Shown here: one piece after another, positions 25,742 to 33,779 of the stretch
Position numbering within the stretch: position 1 is the stretch's first letter
Layout of the letters: the number at the start of each line of letters is the position of its first letter
From: Treponema sp.
GTDB taxonomy: Bacteria > Spirochaetota > Spirochaetia > Treponematales > Breznakiellaceae
Reading direction: 5' to 3'
Length of the DNA: 37,125 nt
NCBI GenBank assembly: GCA_031258005.1
Contig: JAIRNP010000171.1
Location: forward strand, 1-37,125
Translations under genes and position numbers: made by a program
The notes under the pieces: generated by a model
Databases searched by the model: none
What the model was told of the DNA's origin: nothing
What the model saw: the letters and a program-made list of their open reading frames with translations, nothing else

Positions 25742-26945
25742 GGGCTGCCTCAGGATCAACGGTATACCAGCCTTCTGGTCTGGCGGTATATTTCATGGCA
25801 GACGGGCCAAAGGTCCCGGGGGCGTCCCGGGACCGGGAAATATTGACGATGATCCCTGCCCCAATAAGGGTTGTTACCAGGGATGAACCCCCGGCGGAAA
25901 AAAAGGGCAAGGGAATCCCCGTAGCAGGGATTGAACCGGAAACCACCGCAATATTTACAAGCGCCTGAAATACGATCATGGTAACCAGTCCAAAGGCCAA
26001 AAGCCGGCGATAGACTCCTTCGGCCCGCATAGCCGCCCGGTATCCTCGAGCGGCAAAGACCCCAAAGAGCAGCACAAAGAACAATATCCCGAAAAAACCC
26101 ATTTCCTCCGCAAACGAGGAGAAAATAAAATCCGATTGAACTTCCGGGACCCCCGCAAATTTCCGTATCCCATGACCTATACCTTTACCCCAGAATCCGC
26201 CGGATGCAATGGTGGTAATAGAAGCCCGAACCTGATACCCTGCCCCGTGCGGTTCCCAGGTTGGGTTAAGATAACTGATAATCCGCCTGAACCGGTGTTC
26301 CTTCGTTAATACCAACAGCATGGCAAAAGGCAGGAACATGAATAACCCGCTGAGGAAGTAGCGATATTTCACTCCTGCAATATAAAAAATCAGCACCCCA
26401 TTCACCGCAATGAATGCGGCAGTGGAAAAGTTGTTTTGCCAAGAAATGAGTATAATGAACACCGCGGTAATACAAAAGGGCGGCAGGATACCCTTCGATA
26501 AAGAATGAATATGCTCCTGCTTCTTATCAAAAATATGGGCCAAATACAGGGGCAACACCAGCTTGACCAGTTCTGAAGGCTGGAAGGTCTCGGAACCGAT
26601 ACGGAACCAGCGGGAAGCGCCGTTTTTCGTTACTCCCACCACCGGCAGTAGAGGAAGGATACAGAGGATAATCGTTCCCAGGACTGCAACCACCGGCAAT
26701 CGATAGTCCCGTACCCGATCCAGATTAATTCGGGATGTTACCAAGAACAGCACCAACCCGGCTCCCAAAAAGAAAAGTTGCCGGGATAGTAAGTACACGC
26801 CGTTTCCGAAGAACCGTTCCGCATATACATAGGAGGAAGAATAGAGGGTTACCATCCCCACGCCGGTAAGGAGGAAGATACTGGCAACCAATATGTGATC
26901 CGTATGGACCCGGCTTCCTGTTTTTTCAACCGTAAATTGATACAT
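25731..26945 (-). CDS. ftsW: Septal peptidoglycan glycosyltransferase FtsW (SEDS family)
   Basis: Polytopic SEDS enzyme that polymerises lipid II at the septum with its cognate class B PBP, which is absent here. The 404-residue product has about ten hydrophobic helices. NGASRWFRIGSETFQPSEL is the SEDS extracellular-loop block. Near the C-terminus IGHGIRKFAGVPEVQSDFIF and TGIPLPFFSAGGSSL are signature segments. It could also be annotated RodA, but its place in the dcw cluster favours FtsW. The ribosome site is weak (GGAG about 15 bases away). Confidence 0.93.
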   Translation of the reverse strand: MYQFTVEKTGSRVHTDHILVASIFLLTGVGMVTLYSSSYVYAERFFGNGVYLLSRQLFFLGAGLVLFLVTSRINLDRVRDYRLPVVAVLGTIILCILPLLPVVGVTKNGASRWFRIGSETFQPSELVKLVLPLYLAHIFDKKQEHIHSLSKGILPPFCITAVFIILISWQNNFSTAAFIAVNGVLIFYIAGVKYRYFLSGLFMFLPFAMLLVLTKEHRFRRIISYLNPTWEPHGAGYQVRASITTIASGGFWGKGIGHGIRKFAGVPEVQSDFIFSSFAEEMGFFGILFFVLLFGVFAARGYRAAMRAEGVYRRLLAFGLVTMIVFQALVNIAVVSGSIPATGIPLPFFSAGGSSLVTTLIGAGIIVNISRSRDAPGTFGPSAMKYTARPEGWYTVDPEAAHVR

Positions 26946-26993
26946 AGGTTTTCTTCATTACTCCCTTGTGATGCCACGGAACGTGCTTTCTCG

Positions 26994-28073
26994 TCATTGA
27001 ATCTTCAACGTTGATACGGCTATGATGGCAAACAGCCCCCCCAAGATCCAGAAACGGATAACCACCTTAGTCTCCGCCCAGCCGGATAATTCAAAGTGAT
27101 GGTGCAGCGGGGCCATCTTAAACACCCGCTTCTTCCGCAGTTTATAAGAAATCACCTGGATGATTACCGAGGCAATTTCCAAAACAAAGACCCCTCCACT
27201 AATGAGAATCAGGATTTCCTTTTTAATAATCAAAGAAACCACCGCCGTAACTCCTCCCAAGGGGAGGCTTCCTACATCTCCCATGAAGACGTCCGCCGGA
27301 TGGGCATTAAACCAGAGAAACCCGATACAGGCCCCTACCGCGGCAAGGCAGAACACCGTCAATTCCCCGCCCCCGGTAATATAAGGGATCCCCAGGTAGG
27401 AGGAATAATCCACCCGCCCTGAAAGGTAGGTCAGGATCCCTAAGGTAATAAATACCAGAATAAGGAGCCCCGCTGCAAGCCCGTCAAGCCCGTCAGAAAA
27501 ATTCACCGCGTTGGATTCCCCTACAATAAGGAGTATACCAAAAGGTATCCACAAGACCCCCAGATCCACCACAGGATTCTTGAAAAACGGAATATACAGC
27601 GCCGTGATCCCTGCTTCCCCCGAAAAATACAGAAAAAGTACCACCCCCGCAGCCACTGCAAACTGGCCCGCCAGTTTTGCCCAGGCCGGTAAGCCTGCGG
27701 AATTATGCCGCCGGACCTTGAGAAAATCATCCATGAAACCGATGCATCCTAAAGCCACCAATGCCCCGCCGGTAAGCCATACTTTAGCATTGTTAAAATC
27801 CTGCCACAAGAGCAGAGAACACATCATGGAAAAAATAATCAGGATCCCCCCCATGGTAGGAGTACCGTTTTTTTTCAAATGGCTCTCAGGACCATCTTCC
27901 CGAACTGCCTGGCCTATCTTGAGTTTCTGAAGGGCTTCGATTATCCGGGGACCTAAGATAAAACAGATGAGCAGAGTGGTTAAGGCCGCATAGGCGCCCC
28001 GGAATGAGAGGTACTGAAACACATTAAGGGGGGTGAAATATTTAACCAAGGGGTAAATGAATTCCAGAAACAC
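26994..28073 (-). CDS. mraY: Phospho-N-acetylmuramoyl-pentapeptide-transferase MraY
   Basis: Transfers phospho-MurNAc-pentapeptide from UMP to undecaprenyl phosphate, giving lipid I at the inner membrane. The 359-residue product has ten hydrophobic helices. Active-site Asp residues are seen in IGFMDDFLKVRRHNS, and NAVNFSDGLDGLAAG is the nucleotide-binding block. HHHFELSGWAETKVVIRFW is the terminal MraY signature. It begins with GTG at 28073, one base after the murF stop, with AGGAGG seven bases upstream. Confidence 0.98.
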   Translation of the reverse strand: MFLEFIYPLVKYFTPLNVFQYLSFRGAYAALTTLLICFILGPRIIEALQKLKIGQAVREDGPESHLKKNGTPTMGGILIIFSMMCSLLLWQDFNNAKVWLTGGALVALGCIGFMDDFLKVRRHNSAGLPAWAKLAGQFAVAAGVVLFLYFSGEAGITALYIPFFKNPVVDLGVLWIPFGILLIVGESNAVNFSDGLDGLAAGLLILVFITLGILTYLSGRVDYSSYLGIPYITGGGELTVFCLAAVGACIGFLWFNAHPADVFMGDVGSLPLGGVTAVVSLIIKKEILILISGGVFVLEIASVIIQVISYKLRKKRVFKMAPLHHHFELSGWAETKVVIRFWILGGLFAIIAVSTLKIQ

Positions 28074-29588
28074 CTAAACTCCTCCTGCTGCCTTTACCGC
28101 ATAAGCGCCCGTCACCACATCGGTGAGTCTTTCCAATCCACAGGCTCGGGAACCCTTTAACAGGACCAGATCACCAGGCCGGATCTGGTCCGCCAGCACC
28201 TGGGATAAGGAAGAAAAGCTATCGGTATAATAGAATCCCGCCTTGCCCCCTTCTCCCCGGCCGTTCCTCCTCAGGGCCTGGTCCAAGGCCGCTGCTGCCC
28301 CTCGGGTTTCGGAACCCAAAAAACCGATCCAATCCGCCTTGGAATCTGCCAAGACCCGGCCAAGTGCTACATGAGCCTCCAGGGAAGCCCTTCCCAGTTC
28401 CAGCATAGCACCGATGACATAAATCCGCCGTCCCTGCCAGTCAAGACTATCGCAGAATCCAATGGCTTCCTGCATGGATTCAGGGTTGGCATTATAACAA
28501 TCCCGAATCACCGTAACCGGGCCACGGAGAATCTCGCTCCGGCCAAAGAGCGCCTGTACCGATTCAAGTCCTCCCCGTATTGCCTTGGACTGGACCGGGA
28601 CTTCCCGGGCGATGGCCAGGGCTGCTAAGAGGTTTCGTATATTATGCTTTCCTGAAAGCTGACAGTGAACCGGCATGCCTTCCCACCTGAGGTCAATACC
28701 CTCAAGTCCCCGATCCTGGAGATCCGCTAATTCTCTGAATAACTGAGGGCCATAAAAACAAACCTTTCCCTTGATACCTGCGGCAAGAAAATCCCTATAG
28801 GGATCATCCTCCGGGATTAAGGCCCTTTCATTGCCAGAAAACGCGGAAAAGATCCCCTTCTTTTCTTGGGCAATAGCCTGCTTACTCCCAAGGATGCCGA
28901 TATGAGCGGATCCAATATTGGTAATGAGGGCGATATGGGGTTTAAGTATCCGGGCCAGTTCCCCTATCTCCCCTGTCCGGTTCATACCCATTTCAAAAAT
29001 CCCCACCCGGTGATGAGGACGAACCGTAAAAACCGACAGGGGAAGCCCGGTTTCCGAATTCAGGTTGCCCTGGTTCATGACCACCGGCTGTTCCCGACCG
29101 ATTATCGCCGCAGCAATCTCCTTGGTGGTGGTCTTTCCCGATGAACCGGTAATGCCGATTCTGAGCACATGAGGGAACTGGGCCAGGTACCAAGCTGCGG
29201 CTTGTTGCAGGCCTCCCAGGGTATCTTCTACCACCAAGAGCAAACCCCGGGCTTCCCGGGTTTGATGCGTCAGATCCAAGGCAGGATCGTCCAATCGAGA
29301 TCGGGCAACCATCGCCGCCTTTGCCCCTGCTGCAAAGGCCGCCCCTACATACCGATGCCCGTCCTGGACCGTACCTGCCAGCGCTACAAAAAGGGCCCCC
29401 GGTACCACCTGCCGGGAATCAATACATACCGATGAACAAGCTCCATGGATCGGATCCGGGGTTTCTTGAAAGGAGATGAGTTGTGCTCCCAGGGCCGTGG
29501 ATAACTCAGCCAAAGATAGCACCATCCCCGGGTCCTTTGAGACCCCTTCTTTCCGCTTCTGTCCTGTCTCCTTTTGAGGATTATCCAT
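28074..29588 (-). CDS. murF: UDP-MurNAc-tripeptide--D-alanyl-D-alanine ligase MurF
   Basis: Adds D-Ala-D-Ala to the UDP-MurNAc tripeptide in the cytoplasm. The 504-residue product has the Mur-ligase P-loop GITGSSGKTTTKE near residue 150, and the blocks EMGMNRTGEIGELARI, NIGSAHIG and DCYNANPESMQEAI. The N-terminal MurF substrate domain contains ACSSVCIDSRQVVPGALFVAL. The ATG at 29588 overlaps the ftsL stop by eight bases; an ATG at 29525 has a better-spaced AAGGA and would remove a poorly conserved 21-residue leader, so the start is open. murE, murD, murG and murC, common neighbours elsewhere, are missing here. Confidence 0.96.
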   Translation of the reverse strand: MDNPQKETGQKRKEGVSKDPGMVLSLAELSTALGAQLISFQETPDPIHGACSSVCIDSRQVVPGALFVALAGTVQDGHRYVGAAFAAGAKAAMVARSRLDDPALDLTHQTREARGLLLVVEDTLGGLQQAAAWYLAQFPHVLRIGITGSSGKTTTKEIAAAIIGREQPVVMNQGNLNSETGLPLSVFTVRPHHRVGIFEMGMNRTGEIGELARILKPHIALITNIGSAHIGILGSKQAIAQEKKGIFSAFSGNERALIPEDDPYRDFLAAGIKGKVCFYGPQLFRELADLQDRGLEGIDLRWEGMPVHCQLSGKHNIRNLLAALAIAREVPVQSKAIRGGLESVQALFGRSEILRGPVTVIRDCYNANPESMQEAIGFCDSLDWQGRRIYVIGAMLELGRASLEAHVALGRVLADSKADWIGFLGSETRGAAAALDQALRRNGRGEGGKAGFYYTDSFSSLSQVLADQIRPGDLVLLKGSRACGLERLTDVVTGAYAVKAAGGV

Positions 29589-29874
29589 CAAGGCTCTTGC
29601 TCCCTTCAATGCGAATCTGCAATACATTTTCAGGATGTATTTTTGATAAACCTAATTCATTTTTAGCTATTTTTTCTATTCTCCCTGGGGATGAAAGTAC
29701 GGCAATTCCGGCAATAAGACTCTTATTGTTTTCTATCCATTCCACTTGATCCACTTCCAGTTGTCCCACCTGCCGTTCTAACGCAGCATATCGGGAGGAT
29801 TGCCAGGCGGTAATACCTAACAGCACCGGGATGGTAAGAGCAATAAAATATAAAAGTACCAGCTGCCCTTTCAC
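29581..29874 (-). CDS. ftsL: Probable cell division protein FtsL
   Basis: Small bitopic divisome protein. The 97-residue product has an N-terminal transmembrane helix (VLLYFIALTIPVLLGITAWQ), a coiled coil with Leu/Val spacing (residues 30-50), and an FtsL-like ending with PGRIEKIAKNELGLSKIHPE. Sequence conservation of FtsL is always low, so the call rests on length, topology, the last motif and position between rsmH and murF. The start is GTG overlapping the rsmH stop as GTGA, with AAGGAG six bases upstream. ftsI normally follows but is absent. Confidence 0.8.
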   Translation of the reverse strand: MKGQLVLLYFIALTIPVLLGITAWQSSRYAALERQVGQLEVDQVEWIENNKSLIAGIAVLSSPGRIEKIAKNELGLSKIHPENVLQIRIEGSKSLDG

Positions 29875-30839
29875 TGCATCTCCTTATACTGAAGGCATAG
29901 ATCCTCCTCTACGGCTTTTTCCGCTATCCGAAGCCGGGCACTTCGAGCGGACGGGTTATTGCGTATTTCCAGCGCTCCGGGGGTAATACCCTTTCGATAC
30001 AGCACCTTAACACTTTTACCGCTCCTTTTATAGGTATATATCGGTTGATTTTGAGGACAAGTATAACCCGTGCCCTTTTCCCGAAAGAAATGCTTCACGA
30101 TCCGATCTTCCAAGGAGTGAAAGGTGATGACCCCCATCCGGCCTCCGGGTTTAAGCACCCCTAAAGCCCTTTCCAGAAGCTCCTGCAGATGGGTAAGTTC
30201 TCCATTGACCGCGATACGCAGCGCCTGAAAGGTCCTGGTGGCAGGATGGATACTTCCCCGGTACCGCCCCGGCAGTGCCCGAGCGATAATGTCCGCCAGG
30301 GTCCCAGACCGGCTTATCCTGCCCCTCCTGGACTGAGCCTCCATAATACTGCGGGCGATCCGTCTTGCATACCGTTCTTCTCCATAGGTATACAGCAAAT
30401 CTGCTAACGCTTTTTCGGAGAGACCCGCCAGGAGTGCTGCTGCATCCAGACTCTGGGTCCTGTCGATCCGCATATCCAGCACTTCATCCCGCAGAAAACT
30501 AAACCCCCGGTCTCCTTTCTCGTAATGATACCGGCTTACCCCCAAATCCATGAGTATGGTATCCGGCTTTTCATGCGAAGAATCGGCAAAGAAATCATGA
30601 GACCATCCGGTATACCAATGGACCCGTTCCCCAAATACCGTAAGCCGCTTCTTAGCTACCTCCTGTATTTCCCGATCTGCATCAATACCAATAAGCCGTA
30701 AATCGGGAAATCGGGATAAAAACGCATAACTATGCCCTCCCTCCCCCACGGTCGCATCAATCATCAACTCCCCGGGCTGCCGAGGAGCAAGCAATTGCAA
30801 TGCCTCTTCCAACAAAACCGGAGTATGAACGATTTCCAT
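29871..30839 (-). CDS. rsmH: 16S rRNA (cytosine-1402-N4)-methyltransferase RsmH (MraW)
   Basis: SAM-dependent methylation of C1402 in 16S rRNA. The 322-residue product has HTPVLLEEAL at the start and the SAM motif LMIDATVGEGGHSYAFLSRF. RTFQALRIAVNGELTHLQ and GGRMGVITFHSLEDRIVKHFF are RsmH signatures. The ATG at 30839 is favoured over one three codons upstream, which lies almost on its own AGGA. It is the first recognised gene of the dcw block; mraZ, its usual upstream neighbour, is absent, and a small ORF occupies that place. Confidence 0.97.
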   Translation of the reverse strand: MEIVHTPVLLEEALQLLAPRQPGELMIDATVGEGGHSYAFLSRFPDLRLIGIDADREIQEVAKKRLTVFGERVHWYTGWSHDFFADSSHEKPDTILMDLGVSRYHYEKGDRGFSFLRDEVLDMRIDRTQSLDAAALLAGLSEKALADLLYTYGEERYARRIARSIMEAQSRRGRISRSGTLADIIARALPGRYRGSIHPATRTFQALRIAVNGELTHLQELLERALGVLKPGGRMGVITFHSLEDRIVKHFFREKGTGYTCPQNQPIYTYKRSGKSVKVLYRKGITPGALEIRNNPSARSARLRIAEKAVEEDLCLQYKEMQ

Positions 30840-30879
30840 AGACTCCATTCCTGTTTAAACTCGGTCGTTTATGTATACA

Positions 30880-31050
30880 TTAGAGTTGTTCAAAAACTTC
30901 AGTTTTTGAACAACTTCCGCTATACCCGGTAAACCCTTGAACACTCCAGAAAATCAATAATACGGTAATGGAGTATAGATACATGTCTATAAAATACCCT
31001 GCTTGATAGATAGTTTCAATTCCTGGGATCGGTATCTGCATGTTTTCCAT
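30880..31050 (-). CDS. Small hypothetical membrane ORF before rsmH
   Basis: Not recognised. A 56-codon frame begins with ATG at 31050 preceded by AAGGAGG with four bases between, a strong ribosome site. The product has a short soluble start (MENMQIPIPG) and one hydrophobic stretch (MYLYSITVLLIFWSVQGF). It has a Cys/Lys/Glu tail encoded by a perfect 15-bp palindrome. It lies 41 bases before rsmH in the same direction. The last dozen residues may have been created when the palindrome entered the locus, so the gene may be shortened or decayed. Confidence 0.45.
   Translation of the reverse strand: MENMQIPIPGIETIYQAGYFIDMYLYSITVLLIFWSVQGFTGYSGSCSKTEVFEQL
30884..30915. repeat. Perfect 15-bp palindrome between the small ORF and rsmH
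   Basis: AGTTGTTCAAAAACT (30884-30898), two bases, then its exact reverse complement (30901-30915). It is AT-rich and lacks a clear U-run in either direction. It could be a dispersed intergenic repeat, a binding site or a weak terminator. No second copy is seen in this window. Confidence 0.7.
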
Positions 31051-31223
31051 AGGTCCTCCTTACAGACGGACTGGTAGGCTTACCGTTTTTTTACGCCCGC
31101 AGTATGTTTACCTGTTTTCTCTATATTCATTCAGCCCCGAGACTCCGTCAAGGCCCTTATTAAGAAAATAGATGCTATCGAGTATCCAACGGGATTTTCT
31201 TGTATTTCCCTGTGGGCTGGAGT

Positions 31224-31976
31224 ATGCTTTTTCCTATGCATCCCTATGAAAATGCGTTGATTCCCCTTGAGGGATATGATAATCCTATCGGGACAGTGCG
31301 AGAAAGCAGCCTCCACCGGGATCTCAAAATCCACTATGCTGGGAAAGAAGGTATAATTGAGGTGAGCACCGGGTATAAGGGAAAGTACGTCTGTGATGGG
31401 ATAACCAAAACCGGGGAGATCATCGAGGTACAAATCGGTAGCTTTAGGCCCCTCAAAGATAAGGTTGCTCATATTGCCCCCTTACACCCAATCCGGATCA
31501 TCCATCCTATTATCATACAAAAACACATCGAAGTCTATGATGCAGAAAATACGCGGTGCTATAGCCGGAAAAGCCCGCGGAAAGGGACTATCTGGGACCT
31601 CTTCAAGTCCCTGGTGTATGCTCCTGAAATACCCCTCATCCCCAGATTAACCATAGAACTTGCTATGGTAGTTACAAAACAACAACGGCGACAAGACGGC
31701 TGGGGTTCTTGGCGCCGTAACGGAATGAGCATCATTGATACCCAGCTCATCGCCGTTCAGGATTCGCTTATGCTTTCAGGGAAGCATGATTATACTCTTT
31801 TTCTCCCCTTCCTGGAAGTTGAACCCTTCACATCTCGGGATTTAGGAAACATCGCCGGAATCACCCCTTCCTTGGCCCGCAAAACCCTCTATGTACTTAC
31901 CAGGCTCGGAATCGTGAAACGATTGGCTAAAAAAGGCAATGCCCTGCTCTATACCCGGATCAGACCCAGCTCTTAG
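31224..31976 (+). CDS. Hypothetical protein, possible PD-(D/E)XK-like core plus C-terminal winged helix
   Basis: Not recognised as a named gene. The product is about 250 residues. Around residues 45-95 it runs EGIIEVSTG-like strand, KYVCDGITKTGEIIEVQIGS and FRPLKDKV. This D-x(n)-E-x-Q-x(n)-K pattern of two strands and a helix resembles the core of PD-(D/E)XK nucleases. The next stretch HPIRIIHPIIIQKHIEVYD is a further strand pair. The last 65 residues (FTSRDLGNIAGITPSLARKTLYVLTRLGIV) have the form of a winged helix. It stands alone on the plus strand, divergent from the small ORF and rsmH and convergent with flaA. The start is uncertain among TTG 31200, ATG 31224 and ATG 31236. Confidence 0.7.
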   Translation: MLFPMHPYENALIPLEGYDNPIGTVRESSLHRDLKIHYAGKEGIIEVSTGYKGKYVCDGITKTGEIIEVQIGSFRPLKDKVAHIAPLHPIRIIHPIIIQKHIEVYDAENTRCYSRKSPRKGTIWDLFKSLVYAPEIPLIPRLTIELAMVVTKQQRRQDGWGSWRRNGMSIIDTQLIAVQDSLMLSGKHDYTLFLPFLEVEPFTSRDLGNIAGITPSLARKTLYVLTRLGIVKRLAKKGNALLYTRIRPSS

Positions 31977-32079
31977 CACAACAGCGGAGTATGCTTTACC
32001 TGGTTTTAATGAATGGTAAAAAGACTTTAAAAACAACGGGTATTTACTTCTAGGTGGAGGCTGGGGTATTTTATCTCAT

Positions 32080-32127
32080 AAAAAAGGGCTAGGGATCGGT
32101 GCATGCTTTCACTCCTTTCCCTAACCC
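32080..32127 (-). terminator. Terminator after the flaA pair
   Basis: On the minus strand GGGTTAGGGA (32118-32127) pairs with TCCCTAGCCC (32086-32095), with one mismatch, and is followed at once by TTTTTT (32080-32085). It begins about 45 bases past the second flaA stop. Confidence 0.75.
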
Positions 32128-32171
32128 TCCTCATTCAAAGAACCAATACCGACCCTTTGAACTTCCCGGTT

Positions 32172-32900
32172 CTACCAGGCGTCAGCCATATCATCCGGGT
32201 CTCGGTTGTTCTCAGGGAATAGGTCTGTAACGGCCCGGAGATCATCCAAATAAAAATAGTACGTCCCCACTGCTTCCGCAGGATCGCAGTCGACCCTGAA
32301 CCCGGTAACTTTAATACCCAGATAGTTATTATAATGATAATTCCGCTGAACAATACCGCCTTTTCCATCATACGCTTGGGGAGGAATCGCCACGGTCAGC
32401 TTCTTCCATCCCTGGAAATTCAGCTTTCCCATAGAGAGTTCAAAAGGACGGCCAAGAGAATCCTGGATAAGGATCTTTAATTCATGATTAAAGTTCCGTC
32501 CTACTGCCCATACGGAAATAGTCTTGGTTATCCCCTCAATGGGAATAGGCCGTAAGGGGGTCAAGGTAAAACTGACATGTCCTCGATGGAGGAAATCAAC
32601 CCGGGTACCCAATACATGTTGATCAGGAATATCCATTCCCTCTTCTTCCGGTAAAGGCTCTTTTCCTGCCGGAGCTCCTTCAAAAAGCCGAGAACTGATA
32701 AACCCGTTGTCCACAGAAATGGTAGGCTGCCAATACCCATCATGTTCGAATTTATCAACCGAAACCTCTTTCAGGTTCTGTTGAGCCGCATCAATTCCGA
32801 TCCGACTCGGATCCGTGGAACCCACTGCCTCATCCTGATTCTGAGCAAACAAAGCCCCACTCAACAAAAAACACAAGGCTATACCGCTTAATCGCTTCAT
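32172..32900 (-). CDS. Flagellar filament sheath protein, FlaA family, paralogue 2
   Basis: FlaA proteins form the outer sheath around periplasmic flagellar filaments of spirochaetes. The 242-residue product has a signal peptide (SGIALCFLLSGALFAQ) with cleavage likely after the Ala before Gln. The FlaA-like core includes ISVWAVGRNFNHELKILIQD, LNFQGWKKLTVAIPP and YYFYLDDLRAVTD. It ends in an acidic tail. Length is shorter than classical FlaA (about 350) and like the shorter FlaA homologues of treponemes. The ATG overlaps the stop of the preceding paralogue (TAATG), so translation is coupled. Confidence 0.85.
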   Translation of the reverse strand: MKRLSGIALCFLLSGALFAQNQDEAVGSTDPSRIGIDAAQQNLKEVSVDKFEHDGYWQPTISVDNGFISSRLFEGAPAGKEPLPEEEGMDIPDQHVLGTRVDFLHRGHVSFTLTPLRPIPIEGITKTISVWAVGRNFNHELKILIQDSLGRPFELSMGKLNFQGWKKLTVAIPPQAYDGKGGIVQRNYHYNNYLGIKVTGFRVDCDPAEAVGTYYFYLDDLRAVTDLFPENNRDPDDMADAW

Positions 32901-33658
32901 TAAAGACCTCCCTCACTATCTCCACTATTCCAGAATTCCTGCACCCGAGCAGGATTTGCCAGCTCATCACCGTCATAAGGTGCCTCAAAGGTATCGGTAA
33001 GCACCTTGAGCTGATCAAAATAAATATAAAAATTATCTACTTGTTCAGTAGGCGCCGTCCATATCCGGAATTTAACAAAAGTTAAGGAAGCAAGCCGAGG
33101 AAGTACCCGTTTAGCCTGGGGGAAATTCTTAGGTATGGCAACCTGCAAATTTTTCCATCCCTGATAGGCTATAGATCCTAGATCGACCGTATGAATTACC
33201 CCCTGGTAATCCCGCAGATAGGCTTCTATGTGGTAATTAAGATTGGATCCCCATACCCACATATCCAGATATCGAACCCGGCCAGGAATAGGAATCTCAA
33301 CGGCTCCTCCATCTTCCTCACCTGCGTTTACCGGATACACATCAATCCAGTTATATCCCCGGCGATCAAAACGACCCCAAATACCAAGACTCTTAAGGTC
33401 TGCCCCATCCGGGTTAGACCCAAAAAGTGCTGCAGGCCATGTAGCAATGTACGTTACTTTAGGGAATGAGTCTTCATCGGTTTTAGTGGCGAATTTACTA
33501 GCCTCAACCTTCCAGTCGTACAGAGACTCATCATTTTGATCAAACGTCTCCAAAATCCTGGATTCAAGAGCCACCGCCTGCTCATCACCAAAAGCTGATA
33601 ATACTGCTATACATGCCAAAAAAATTAAGCAAATAGCCCTGAAACTACCATGTTTCAT
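32900..33658 (-). CDS. Flagellar filament sheath protein, FlaA family, paralogue 1
   Basis: First gene of a two-gene flaA operon. The 252-residue product has a Sec signal peptide (ICLIFLACIAVLSAFG) and then the same fold pattern as its neighbour: LDMWVWGSNLNYHIEAYLRD, SIAYQGWKNLQVAIPK and FYIYFDQLKVLTDTFE. In FlaA the repeated GWK..xVxIP and FYxYxDQLKxLTD blocks are family hallmarks. AAGGAG six bases before the ATG and a consensus promoter about 45 bases upstream suggest strong constitutive expression rather than flagellar-sigma control. Confidence 0.87.
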   Translation of the reverse strand: MKHGSFRAICLIFLACIAVLSAFGDEQAVALESRILETFDQNDESLYDWKVEASKFATKTDEDSFPKVTYIATWPAALFGSNPDGADLKSLGIWGRFDRRGYNWIDVYPVNAGEEDGGAVEIPIPGRVRYLDMWVWGSNLNYHIEAYLRDYQGVIHTVDLGSIAYQGWKNLQVAIPKNFPQAKRVLPRLASLTFVKFRIWTAPTEQVDNFYIYFDQLKVLTDTFEAPYDGDELANPARVQEFWNSGDSEGGL

Positions 33659-33701
33659 CCTATACTCCTTTTCAATGCAGGGAACTTTAAGATCAAATAA
33701 T

Positions 33702-33730
33702 AGTATACTTACTTATGAGACCTTTGTCAA
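33702..33730 (-). promoter_or_regulatory. Sigma-70-type promoter of the flaA pair
   Basis: On the minus strand TTGACA (33725-33730) and TATACT (33702-33707) are exactly 17 bases apart. The start codon of the first flaA is 44 bases past the -10 box. No sigma-28-like sequence is seen here. Confidence 0.8.
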
Positions 33731-33779
33731 ACTTATCCAAGTATAATCATATTAATCCTCTTGTGCAATAGTTTTTACA

